The notes under the pieces were generated by a model that saw nothing but the letters and a program-made list of their open reading frames with translations, had not been told where the DNA came from and did no database searches. Shown here in pieces: positions 43,856 through 51,213 of a stretch of DNA of 64,000 nt; position 1 is the first letter of the stretch; every line of letters begins with the position of its first letter. Source of the stretch: UBA11986 sp031402435 (lineage in GTDB: Bacteria > Bacteroidota > Ignavibacteria > UBA10030 > UBA6906); NCBI GenBank assembly GCA_031402435.1, contig JANNSJ010000038.1:30507-94506 (forward strand). The letters run 5' to 3'. The translations under genes and the position numbers were made by a program.

Positions 43856-45013
43856 TCACCGCAAGAGAACCATTTTCTTCGTGAGAGAATACGAGCCCGA
43901 TGTCAGTCGATAGAAATACACGCCGCTCGACAGAAATGATGCATCGAAGGCCACCGTGTGAAATCCCGCCTTCATATCCTGATGCACCAGGGTTGCAACT
44001 TCGCAACCGAGAAGATCATGCACCGTGAGGAAGGTCAATGATGCATAGGGAATGTCGAACCTGAGAGTGGTTGTGGGATTGAACGGGTTGGGATAGTTCT
44101 GCATCAGTGCAAACTCATACGGGATAACTGACGGGTCGAACACAACATCGTTCGTTGCGGTCCGCACAACCATGATGCCGGCCGGACTTGTGACTGCAAC
44201 GGGCAAGTCGAGTGCGTTCTGTCCGTTGATGTCGGCCTTCCGGATTTTCGGGATGCCAATCTCCGTCCAGTACATCTTTCCTCCAACAACATCAAGAGCG
44301 ATGTAATTGGGTGTGCCCGTGGAGGTGACAAGCAACTCAATGCCCGAGCCGCTAAAGTTTGCTCTCTTGATTGTCTTCGCGTTGGCCTCCGTCCAGTACA
44401 TCTTTCCGCCAGCAATGTCGAGGCGGAGCCCGACGGGTCCGTTCAGAGAAGAAAGGATATCCTCAGGAGTAGTACCGTTGAGGTTCGCCCTCCTGATTTT
44501 TCCGAGGTCGAAGTCAGCCCAGTACATTTTCCCGGCAACAACATCCAGCGCAATTGAGCGGGGAGCTTCCGCTCCACCCTGATTCCATTTGATGAGCGTG
44601 TCGGGACTTGTCCCGTTGAGATTTGCACGGAGAATCATTGAGCCTGTTGCCAGATTCGTTGCCGTCCAATACATTTTGCGGGCAACAGAGTCAATCGCTA
44701 TGTCCCTCAATACTGAGGCACCGCCAATAACGGTACGTCGCACTCCCGGCAGTTGCGAAGCCGCGTTGATGCGCGCGCCAGAGAAGGCAAGTTCCACCCA
44801 ATACACCGAATCCCGGAGCGCATCGTAGGCAATACCCTGTGGCAGTGAAGTGGAGTCGAGGCTCAGTGCCTGTACATTCGACCCGTCAACCGCCGACTTC
44901 TTCAGTGATGGAGACGAAAACGAACTCTCGACCCAATACAATGCTTGTGCATATCCATGACTTGCGATCAACCCCCAGACGATCAAAACACTTATTCTGA
45001 ATCGTGTTTTCAT
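43856..45013 (-). CDS. T9SS-sorted YWTD (LDL-receptor class B-like) beta-propeller protein
   Basis: A 385-residue protein with a signal peptide (cleavage near YAQ). The body is a six-bladed propeller: KMYWT or KMYWADFD-type motifs recur at about 40-residue steps (for example at 110-160-205-245), the YWTD-like pattern, with IRRANLNG strands. It ends in a type IX sorting domain (MQNYPNPFNPTTT, LLGCEVATLV, GVYFYRL, KKMVLLR). It is likely displayed on the cell surface. It follows the tail-collar gene by 47 bases. Confidence 0.9.
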   Translation of the reverse strand: MKTRFRISVLIVWGLIASHGYAQALYWVESSFSSPSLKKSAVDGSNVQALSLDSTSLPQGIAYDALRDSVYWVELAFSGARINAASQLPGVRRTVIGGASVLRDIAIDSVARKMYWTATNLATGSMILRANLNGTSPDTLIKWNQGGAEAPRSIALDVVAGKMYWADFDLGKIRRANLNGTTPEDILSSLNGPVGLRLDIAGGKMYWTEANAKTIKRANFSGSGIELLVTSTGTPNYIALDVVGGKMYWTEIGIPKIRKADINGQNALDLPVAVTSPAGIMVVRTATNDVVFDPSVIPYEFALMQNYPNPFNPTTTLRFDIPYASLTFLTVHDLLGCEVATLVHQDMKAGFHTVAFDASFLSSGVYFYRLTSGSYSLTKKMVLLR

Positions 45014-45060
45014 ATCTCATCCTTGTTTGTTCCACCTGATTCGAGTTCACAAGCGTCCGG

Positions 45061-45687
45061 CTATTTGGAAGTGTCGCCTGTTGGAGATTCCACCGGATGA
45101 GGTGGAAAGATGCCCTGCAGAGCGATGCACCAGTTAAGCGCAAGCACGGGAGGCCGGTTCTCGTGGGGTTGGTTGTTGCCGGAAACCGAGATTGCTGCGG
45201 GTGCGGCCGTTGTATTCGCGGTGGTACCGTACTGTGGCACGGCTGCCGCGTTCCGGGCTGGCAAACCGTTCTGGGGACTGTCGGAGCTTCCAACATTACT
45301 GGAAACATTGAGTGAGTGGATATGCGCCGGCATTTCTGATGTAGTCAGTGTGTGAAATTCTTCTCCGGCTTGCTGGCCAAGTTCGTAGTTGGAGAGACCG
45401 GGAGCCTGTCCAGAACTCACCGGAGCTCGACCTCGAAGATCGGGGAGCCCGAAGTTCGTCGTTCCATTCCCGCCATATGTTGTTCCGATGAGAGCGAACA
45501 GGGCGGTGTTCTGACTGATGGAAAGCAACTGTCCTTGACACAAAGCCCATCCTGTAGGGGCGAAATTGTATGGGAAAAGTCGTAGCTCACCGATAAAATA
45601 ATCCTGAGCCTGCGCTTGATTCAACGTAACGACTGTTAACGAGAAACAGATGATCAGTACGATCTTCAGGTGGCGGCTTCCAGCCAT
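45061..45687 (-). CDS. secreted phage-tail-collar-domain protein
   Basis: The start is the ATG at 45687, preceded by AAGGAGG; the open frame before it carries no signal. The 208-residue product has a signal peptide (HLKIVLIICFSLTVVTLNQAQA). The first 60 residues of the mature protein are a tail-collar domain: IGELRLFPYNFAPTGWALCQGQLL, ALIGTTYGGNGTTNFGLPDLRGRAP and HTLTTSEMPAHIHS. Such domains in bacteria (microcystin-dependent-protein type) often make trimeric surface needles. It lacks a T9SS domain but sits with two T9SS genes. Confidence 0.85.
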   Translation of the reverse strand: MAGSRHLKIVLIICFSLTVVTLNQAQAQDYFIGELRLFPYNFAPTGWALCQGQLLSISQNTALFALIGTTYGGNGTTNFGLPDLRGRAPVSSGQAPGLSNYELGQQAGEEFHTLTTSEMPAHIHSLNVSSNVGSSDSPQNGLPARNAAAVPQYGTTANTTAAPAAISVSGNNQPHENRPPVLALNWCIALQGIFPPHPVESPTGDTSK

Positions 45688-45747
45688 GATAACCTCCTTG
45701 TGTTTATGTTGGTCGAGATTGTAATATGCCAAGTTACCGAAAGACAC

Positions 45748-45909
45748 CTACAACCGCAATCGGGCGGATGTCAGAGAATTCTCCCGCGCAAGAACTAACG
45801 CGAACAGGGATACAATCACAGCCTCCGCCAAGAATGAGACAGCGATCCCTTGATTGTAAACGTCCTGAAAATCTACTAAGAGTTGGGTCAGGGACTCGTC
45901 GGTAGACAT
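45748..45909 (-). CDS. 53-residue single-pass membrane peptide (possible gene)
   Basis: ATG at 45909 with AGAGGTG about 4 bases upstream. The product has one hydrophobic helix (about 22-41, GIAVSFLAEAVIVSLFALVLA) after an acidic N-terminus. It could be a small membrane regulator. The ribosome binding site lies inside a 15-bp inverted repeat (45911-45950), one mismatch, so its translation may be structure-controlled. Downstream of tRNA-Glu. Confidence 0.4.
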   Translation of the reverse strand: MSTDESLTQLLVDFQDVYNQGIAVSFLAEAVIVSLFALVLARENSLTSARLRL

Positions 45910-45910
45910 G

Positions 45911-45950
45911 AACACCTCTACTAACGACAACGCTTGTTAGTAGGGGTGTT
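45911..45950 (-). promoter_or_regulatory. 15-bp inverted repeat covering a ribosome binding site
   Basis: AACACCTCTACTAAC (45911-45925) and GTTAGTAGGGGTGTT (45936-45950) pair with one mismatch around 10 bases. On the minus strand the 3' arm holds the AGAGGTG sequence just before the ATG at 45909. It may instead be a terminator of tRNA-Glu. Confidence 0.5.
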
Positions 45951-45981
45951 AGTAGTTCGAAAGGTAATCGCTCTGAGTGTA

Positions 45982-46054
45982 GTGCACCAACCGGATTCGA
46001 ACCGGTGTTACAGGCTTGAAAAGCCCGTGTCCTAGGCCTCTAGACGATGGGGGC
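45982..46054 (-). tRNA. tRNA-Glu (UUC), mispaired acceptor stem
   Basis: D arm GTCTAGAGGCCTAGGA, anticodon loop TTTTCAA (TTC), T arm ACCGG/CCGGT with TTCGAAT. The 5' acceptor strand GCCCCCA and the 3' strand TGGTGCA pair at only four of seven positions (mismatches 1-72, 2-71 and 4-69), so it may be a pseudogene or have a damaged 3' end. No CCA is encoded. Confidence 0.75.
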
Positions 46055-46067
46055 AAAAGCGGCTTCG

Positions 46068-46141
46068 TGACCCCGCCGCGATTTGAACGCGGAACCTACA
46101 GCTTAGAAGGCTGTTGCTCTATCCAGTTGAGCTACGGGGCC
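46068..46141 (-). tRNA. tRNA-Arg (UCU)
   Basis: Acceptor GGCCCCG pairs with CGGGGTC plus discriminator A; anticodon loop CTTCTAA gives anticodon TCT between ACAGC/GCTGT stems; T arm CGCG-TTCAAAT-CGCG. CCA is not encoded. All stems pair well. It lies 13 bases from tRNA-Glu. Confidence 0.93.
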
Positions 46142-46471
46142 ATCCGAACCTCTGACGACAACCACACGACGGGGTATGAAACGGAGAGCCCGGAGGGAAT
46201 CTCTCACTTTCGACGGAAAAAATATACGGGTTTTGGCGTTCTGATGCAATCAGCAAGACACTCATCATCGGCAAACTCTTATCACAACAATCAGCTTCCT
46301 CGTTTCCACAGGCCGTAGACACATCGAAGGAAAAAAGTCTCTCTTGGGTGTCCCCATCAAAGGCTCTGCTAAGATAAGGGAAACTCATTACGATTCACAA
46401 CAACTACTTCGTTAGAAAACGACGGGATTGAAAAACAGAAATTGGCGGGTACAGAAGGCAAGGTACAGCAG

Positions 46472-46546
46472 TCGGGGCGACAGGATTTGAACCTGCGACT
46501 TCTTGGTCCCAAACCAAGCGCTCTAGCCGGGCTGAGCTACGCCCCG
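46472..46546 (-). tRNA. tRNA-Pro (UGG)
   Basis: Acceptor CGGGGCG with CGCCCCG, anticodon stem CTTGG/CCAAG with loop TTTGGGA (TGG), T arm GCAGG-TTCAAAT-CCTGT. CCA is not encoded. Between it and tRNA-Arg lie about 330 bases in which I see no gene. Confidence 0.93.
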
Positions 46547-46639
46547 ATTACATCTTAGAACATGCTCAAGATACGAAACTCTGCCTGCGAAGGCAAGGAA
46601 GTTCGAACCGACTTCTTGACGATGGGGTCCGTTGTTGTC

Positions 46640-46669
46640 TTGCAAATAACCATTATTCGGCATATCTTG
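46640..46669 (+). promoter_or_regulatory. possible promoter of the carrier-protein operon
   Basis: TTG at 46640 and TATCTTG at 46663 with 20 bases between approach the Bacteroidota TTG / TAnnTTTG pattern, about 95 bases before the first gene of the operon. Pattern match only. Confidence 0.3.
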
Positions 46670-46763
46670 AACCTACATTGTTCATGACCATGCGTACCAC
46701 AATTAAAGTCGCTGGCTCCTCCTTTCAACTCTATCATTCTGCTACGGCCAGGTAAAGACGGTT

Positions 46764-47900
46764 ATGCAGTTGCCTGTCCCATCATTCGATGATCGTCCGG
46801 TCCCTTATCTTGTATGCTATTTCTTTATTCTGTTATCGGCGTGTCTTTGGCCTCTGAATTTTTTCCAATCAAATCAAGTAACGTGGGAGCCCGATGGTGG
46901 ACTAAGGTTCACTCCACCTGCCACGGCATACACATTGGTACCGCCGTTGAAACTCACCGCGCTGCATCAATGGACGATCCTCATGGACGTGAAGACCTTT
47001 CCACTATTGAAACAGGCAAGAATACTGAGCTACTCCCTTGGCGATCGGGAGTATAATCTCAATGTGGAACAACTGTTCGATGATCTGGTGGTCCGGATTC
47101 GAACAGGCAAGGATCAGAAGTCGAGAGAGATGCATGTGGCAGGTCTCTTTGGGCGATCCAATGAGCAACGCTTTCAACTGGCAATTGTGTACAATGGGGA
47201 GGAAGTATCTCTCTATCTGGATGGCAAAAAGAGAGCTTCGCACCGAATTGGGGCAATCACCGACTCCTCGTGGGACGCCTCTTTTCCATTGGTATTAGGG
47301 AGCAGAGCCGATGGGAAGTTGCCCTGGAAAGGAATCTTTTATCACCTTGCCGTTTTTGATCGGGTGGTGTCCATGGATGAATTGAAAGAAACTCCGACTC
47401 TCTTTGCCAACTCATCGACTGTTTTGCGCTACTCCTTCGATGAATTCAATGGAACAACTATCAATGATCAAGGTGCCGTACCGCCTGCCGCTATTACCAT
47501 ACCCGGCAATTTTATTCCCTACAAGCGGACAATTCTGCAATCACCGCGCGACTACTGGCCGGATGCTGGGCGACCATACTTACGCGACATCATTGCAAAC
47601 ATCATCATCTATTTGCCCATAGGATATTTACTTTCAGTCTGGATGGCCCGGAACAATCAGCAGTTGGGTGCCATGGCGATTCCGCTCATTGCAGGTTTCG
47701 GGATAAGCCTCACCATAGAGCTTCTCCAGGCCTTTCTTCCGACACGAAACTCAAGCTCCGTGGATTTGGCAATGAACACACTTGGTACGTATCTCGGAAT
47801 GTATGCCCGGCACAACCGTTGGGCGGAAAAGTTGTTGAAGAGACTCAATGTATCATTTCGTCAGACCAACACAGTTGTGTTAGACAATTTTGGAATGTGA
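46764..47900 (+). CDS. LamG-VanZ fusion membrane protein
   Basis: A 378-residue protein. A first membrane helix (about 14-32) is followed by a LamG/concanavalin-like domain (about 45-230: LTALHQWTILMDVKTF, LVVRIRTG, VSLYLDGKKRASH, PLVLGSRAD, KGIFYHLAVFDRVVS). The C-terminal part is a VanZ-type domain with three or four helices (YLRDIIANIIIYLPIGYLLS, GISLTIELLQAFLPTRNSS, DLAMNTLGTYLG), with the characteristic glutamate-leucine-leucine-Q and the R/S/D tract. Such LamG-VanZ fusions are often found in exosortase or EPS clusters. It is the first gene of a tight five-gene operon. Confidence 0.85.
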   Translation: MQLPVPSFDDRPVPYLVCYFFILLSACLWPLNFFQSNQVTWEPDGGLRFTPPATAYTLVPPLKLTALHQWTILMDVKTFPLLKQARILSYSLGDREYNLNVEQLFDDLVVRIRTGKDQKSREMHVAGLFGRSNEQRFQLAIVYNGEEVSLYLDGKKRASHRIGAITDSSWDASFPLVLGSRADGKLPWKGIFYHLAVFDRVVSMDELKETPTLFANSSTVLRYSFDEFNGTTINDQGAVPPAAITIPGNFIPYKRTILQSPRDYWPDAGRPYLRDIIANIIIYLPIGYLLSVWMARNNQQLGAMAIPLIAGFGISLTIELLQAFLPTRNSSSVDLAMNTLGTYLGMYARHNRWAEKLLKRLNVSFRQTNTVVLDNFGM

Positions 47901-47905
47901 ACACC

Positions 47906-48925
47906 ATGAGCTTTTCTTCGGACGTATTGAAAATAGATACTGAACAGGAGATCCGGAGTCTTTCGGACTCAATCCGGGAGACAGTCAGGGACACGTTGCG
48001 CCGGCGGGGCATCGTCATCGCTGTGTCGGGTGGGATCGACAGCTCTACGTGTGCGGCATTGTGTACCCACGCACTCGGCAAGGAACATGTCCTTGCCGTC
48101 TTTCTGCCGGAACGGGACTCATCCTCGGATGCGTTGAGGCTCGGACGCATGCTTGCGGAACGTTTCGAGATGCCGGCAGTCACCGAGACCATCGAGGGAA
48201 CTCTCGCTGCTGCTGGCTGTTACCAACGCCAGCTTGAGGCAATCCGCATGGTGTTTCCGGAATACGGAGAGGGATGGAAAAACAAAATTGTCCTCCCATC
48301 AATTCTCAGGAGCGACCGATTGAACGTCTCGTATTTGACTGTCGAGACGCCATCCGGCGAAACAAGATCTGAGCGGCTGCCACTCGCTGCCTATTTGCAA
48401 CTTGTTGCGGCAACAAACTTCAAACAGCGTACACGCACCATGATGGCATACTTTCACGCTGACCGGTTGAACTACGCCGTCTGCGGAACGCCCAACAGGC
48501 TGGAGTACGATCAGGGTTTCTTTGTGAAGGGTGGCGATGGGTTGGCAGACTTCAAGCCGATCGCTCATCTCTATAAAACCCAGGTCTATGAAATGGCGCG
48601 GGCGCTTGGTGTTCCCGACGAGATCTGCAAACGACAACCGACAACAGACACGTTCTCACTCCCGCAATCACAGGAGGAGTTCTATTTTGCACTCCCATAT
48701 GAAAAAATGGACCTTTGCCTGTACGCACATAACCATGGTAACACTGCTGAAGAGGTTGCACCGGTTGTTGGATTGACGGCGGAACAAATCAACAGGGTGT
48801 TCAAAGACATCGAAGCAAAACGACGGGCAACACTCTCGCTGCATCTCACTTCCATTGTTGCGAAGCCGATACCGGAAATCGCAGCCATGAAGGGCCCGGC
48901 GCTCACATCCGGAACGACAGGGTAA
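47906..48925 (+). CDS. NadE-like N-type ATP-pyrophosphatase (NAD+ synthetase homologue)
   Basis: The start is the ATG at 47906; the frame runs upstream to 47819 inside the previous gene. The 339-residue product has the PP-loop SGGIDSS at 41-47 and follows ammonia-dependent NadE, including CGTPNRLEYDQGFFVKGGDGLADFKPI and LYKTQVYEMARALGVP motifs. About 40 residues (around 130-170) are inserted relative to NadE. A genuine NadE usually stands alone or with a glutaminase; here it lies between a VanZ protein and an AsnB amidotransferase with 5- and 6-base spacers. It may act on another acid, adenylating it for amidation. Whether it makes NAD is undecided. Confidence 0.8.
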   Translation: MSFSSDVLKIDTEQEIRSLSDSIRETVRDTLRRRGIVIAVSGGIDSSTCAALCTHALGKEHVLAVFLPERDSSSDALRLGRMLAERFEMPAVTETIEGTLAAAGCYQRQLEAIRMVFPEYGEGWKNKIVLPSILRSDRLNVSYLTVETPSGETRSERLPLAAYLQLVAATNFKQRTRTMMAYFHADRLNYAVCGTPNRLEYDQGFFVKGGDGLADFKPIAHLYKTQVYEMARALGVPDEICKRQPTTDTFSLPQSQEEFYFALPYEKMDLCLYAHNHGNTAEEVAPVVGLTAEQINRVFKDIEAKRRATLSLHLTSIVAKPIPEIAAMKGPALTSGTTG

Positions 48926-48931
48926 GCCTCC

Positions 48932-50938
48932 ATGTGCGGCATCGCCGGCATTGTCAACCTCACTGATCGTCACGACCCACCTTCTGTGGAACTGCTGCGA
49001 TGCATGGTCAGTGCAATCCAGCACCGCGGGCCGGATGAGTTTGGCTTGTATCGCGACCATCGGGCCGGACTTGGTAATGCGCGGCTCTCCATTGTTGACC
49101 TGTCAACCGGCCAGCAACCACTTTCCAATGAAGATGGGGCTCTTTGGATCGTTTTCAACGGAGAAATTTTCAACTACGTCGAGCTGCGCGATGAACTTGA
49201 GCACCTCGGCCATATGTTCCGGACGCACTCGGATACCGAGGTGATAGTCCACGCATATGAAGCATGGGGGTCGGAATGCTTTCGGCGCTTCAACGGACAG
49301 TGGGCGGTGGCTTTATGGAACTCTGAAACACAAACGCTGGTACTTTCGCGTGACCGCATTGGCGTGTGTCCGTTATATGTGTGCGAGCAAAACGGCAAAG
49401 TGTTGTTCGGCAGCGAAGTGAAAACAATCTTTGCCGATCCGTCTGTCTCTCGTGACATCGATGTGCGCGGGCTCTCCCAGACATTCACGTACTGGGCATC
49501 CATCGCCCCGCTTTCCATCTACAAAGGGATTGAAGAATTACAAGCCGGCTCTGTAAGAGTGTATTCACGAGACGGCAGCAAAAAAGACATCCGTTACTGG
49601 AGACCCTCTTACGCGGATGGAGATCCGGCGCATCAATCACTCGGAGAAGCAACCGAAGTGCTGCGCGAGAAACTGACGCGAGCCACGCAACTCCGGATGT
49701 TGCGGGCGGACGTACCGGTGGGAAGTTACCTGTCAGGAGGTCTCGACAGCTCTCTCATTGCACGGTTTGGCAGAGATGCAAAGGAAGGAACATTCCAGAC
49801 ATTCTCGGTTCGCTTTGAAGATGCCGAGTTCGATGAGACGGAATATCAACGCGCAATGGCGGCAACAATCGACTCAAACCATCAAGAAGTGGTGGTGAAG
49901 AAGAACGATATCGCAAGGGTGTTCCCCGACGTGATACGCTACACCGAACGCCCGATTCTCCGTACCGCCCCTGCCCCACTCTTCCTGCTCTCGCAACTTG
50001 TACATGATGCGGGCATCAAAGCCGTGCTCACGGGCGAGGGAGCGGACGAAATGCTGGCGGGCTATGATATATTCCGCGAAGCGAAGATCAGAGCGTTCTG
50101 GGCGAACCAACCCGAATCGACTGTCAGACCGAAACTGTTTGACAGGCTCTACCCTTATCTTGCGCGCTCCCCGCAACAGGCAAAAGGTATGGCGCTCGAA
50201 TTCTGGAAACGTGGCCTCGACCGCGCTGCACAACCGGGGTTCTCCCACGAGCCGCGTTGGTCCACTACCGCTTCCCTGAAACGCTTCTTCTCTGCAGAGA
50301 CGCATCAGGCGTTGGAGACAAACCCTCCACCCGAGTACATGGCAACATTGCCCGACGAGTTCCATCAATGGGATCCTCTTGCACAGGCACAGTTCATCGA
50401 AGTGGAAACGCTCCTGTCTCCCTATCTCATCTCGTTGCAGGGAGACCGGATGCTGATGGCCCATTCTGTCGAGGGGCGATTTCCTTTTCTCGATGTCGAG
50501 GTGATGGAATTTTGCAATAACCTGCGCGCGCAGTACAAGCTCAACGGGCTGAGTGAAAAACTCATCCTCAAAAAGGTCGCCGCGGGCATCGTTCCTGAAC
50601 AGATCATCAATCGACCCAAACAACCTTACCGCGCCCCTGACGCAATCTCATTTGTTGGGCCGCAGGCACCGGACTATGTTCAAGAGTTGCTTTCCGAACA
50701 CGCATTGCGCGACGCAGGCCTCTTCGATGTCGCCATAGTGCGTGGACTGTATGCCAAGTGTGCAGCCCGCGCAGGGAACAGTGATGCGGCGTTCAGCAAC
50801 ACGGACAATATGGGATTGGTGGGAATACTCTCCACCCAACTCGCTGTGCATCAATTCATCAGAAACAACGGAAGCACACCCGGCAAGACCATCGAGTTTA
50901 CAACGTTCATTGACCGCGCATTTGTCTCATCACATTAA
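48932..50938 (+). CDS. AsnB-type glutamine-hydrolysing amidotransferase
   Basis: A 668-residue class II amidotransferase. C2 is the glutaminase nucleophile (MCGIAG). The N-terminal Ntn domain has RLSIVDLS and NGEIFNY motifs; the synthetase half has the PP-loop SGGLDSS at 268-274 and later GEGADEMLAGYD. It moves ammonia to an adenylated carboxylate. With 6 bases to the NadE-like gene and 15 to the ACP gene, it is unlikely to make asparagine for general use. The nearest known group is the EPS/exosortase-associated amidotransferase type. Confidence 0.9.
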   Translation: MCGIAGIVNLTDRHDPPSVELLRCMVSAIQHRGPDEFGLYRDHRAGLGNARLSIVDLSTGQQPLSNEDGALWIVFNGEIFNYVELRDELEHLGHMFRTHSDTEVIVHAYEAWGSECFRRFNGQWAVALWNSETQTLVLSRDRIGVCPLYVCEQNGKVLFGSEVKTIFADPSVSRDIDVRGLSQTFTYWASIAPLSIYKGIEELQAGSVRVYSRDGSKKDIRYWRPSYADGDPAHQSLGEATEVLREKLTRATQLRMLRADVPVGSYLSGGLDSSLIARFGRDAKEGTFQTFSVRFEDAEFDETEYQRAMAATIDSNHQEVVVKKNDIARVFPDVIRYTERPILRTAPAPLFLLSQLVHDAGIKAVLTGEGADEMLAGYDIFREAKIRAFWANQPESTVRPKLFDRLYPYLARSPQQAKGMALEFWKRGLDRAAQPGFSHEPRWSTTASLKRFFSAETHQALETNPPPEYMATLPDEFHQWDPLAQAQFIEVETLLSPYLISLQGDRMLMAHSVEGRFPFLDVEVMEFCNNLRAQYKLNGLSEKLILKKVAAGIVPEQIINRPKQPYRAPDAISFVGPQAPDYVQELLSEHALRDAGLFDVAIVRGLYAKCAARAGNSDAAFSNTDNMGLVGILSTQLAVHQFIRNNGSTPGKTIEFTTFIDRAFVSSH

Positions 50939-50953
50939 TACCAAAGGGAGTAT

Positions 50954-51211
50954 ATGCAACAGGAACAGATTCGCAACGAGGTCCACGAATTCATCCAGAA
51001 GAATTTCATCTACAACGACAAAAAGAAATTGGGCGATGATGAGTCACTCCTTGGTTCCGGGGTTGTCGATTCGACAGGAATCCTGGAGCTGATTACATTT
51101 CTTGAAAGCAAGTTCGCCGTAAGGTTTGCCGACAACGAGTTGGTTGCCGACAACTTCGATTCCGTCAACAAGATCATCTCCTTCATCTCACGAAAAGTGG
51201 CGGTCGCCTGA
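50954..51211 (+). CDS. acyl carrier protein
   Basis: An 85-residue carrier protein preceded by GGGAG. The phosphopantetheine serine is S40 in VVDSTGILEL (DST in place of the usual DSL). The predicted four-helix layout fits: helix I EVHEFIQKNFI, loop with DDESLLGSG, helix II after S40, and a last helix SVNKIISFISRK. Needs a phosphopantetheinyl transferase not seen here. The ligase gene starts 2 bases downstream. Confidence 0.9.
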   Translation: MQQEQIRNEVHEFIQKNFIYNDKKKLGDDESLLGSGVVDSTGILELITFLESKFAVRFADNELVADNFDSVNKIISFISRKVAVA

Positions 51212-51213
51212 CC

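Noticed and set aside
46142..46471. 330-base gap between tRNA-Arg and tRNA-Pro
   Set aside because: Short frames on the minus strand (such as 46119-46388) overlap a tRNA and look like chance; no hairpin or RNA gene is convincing.
49874..50623. 249-residue minus-strand ORF
   Set aside because: Antisense to the AsnB-type gene; no start context and no motif.
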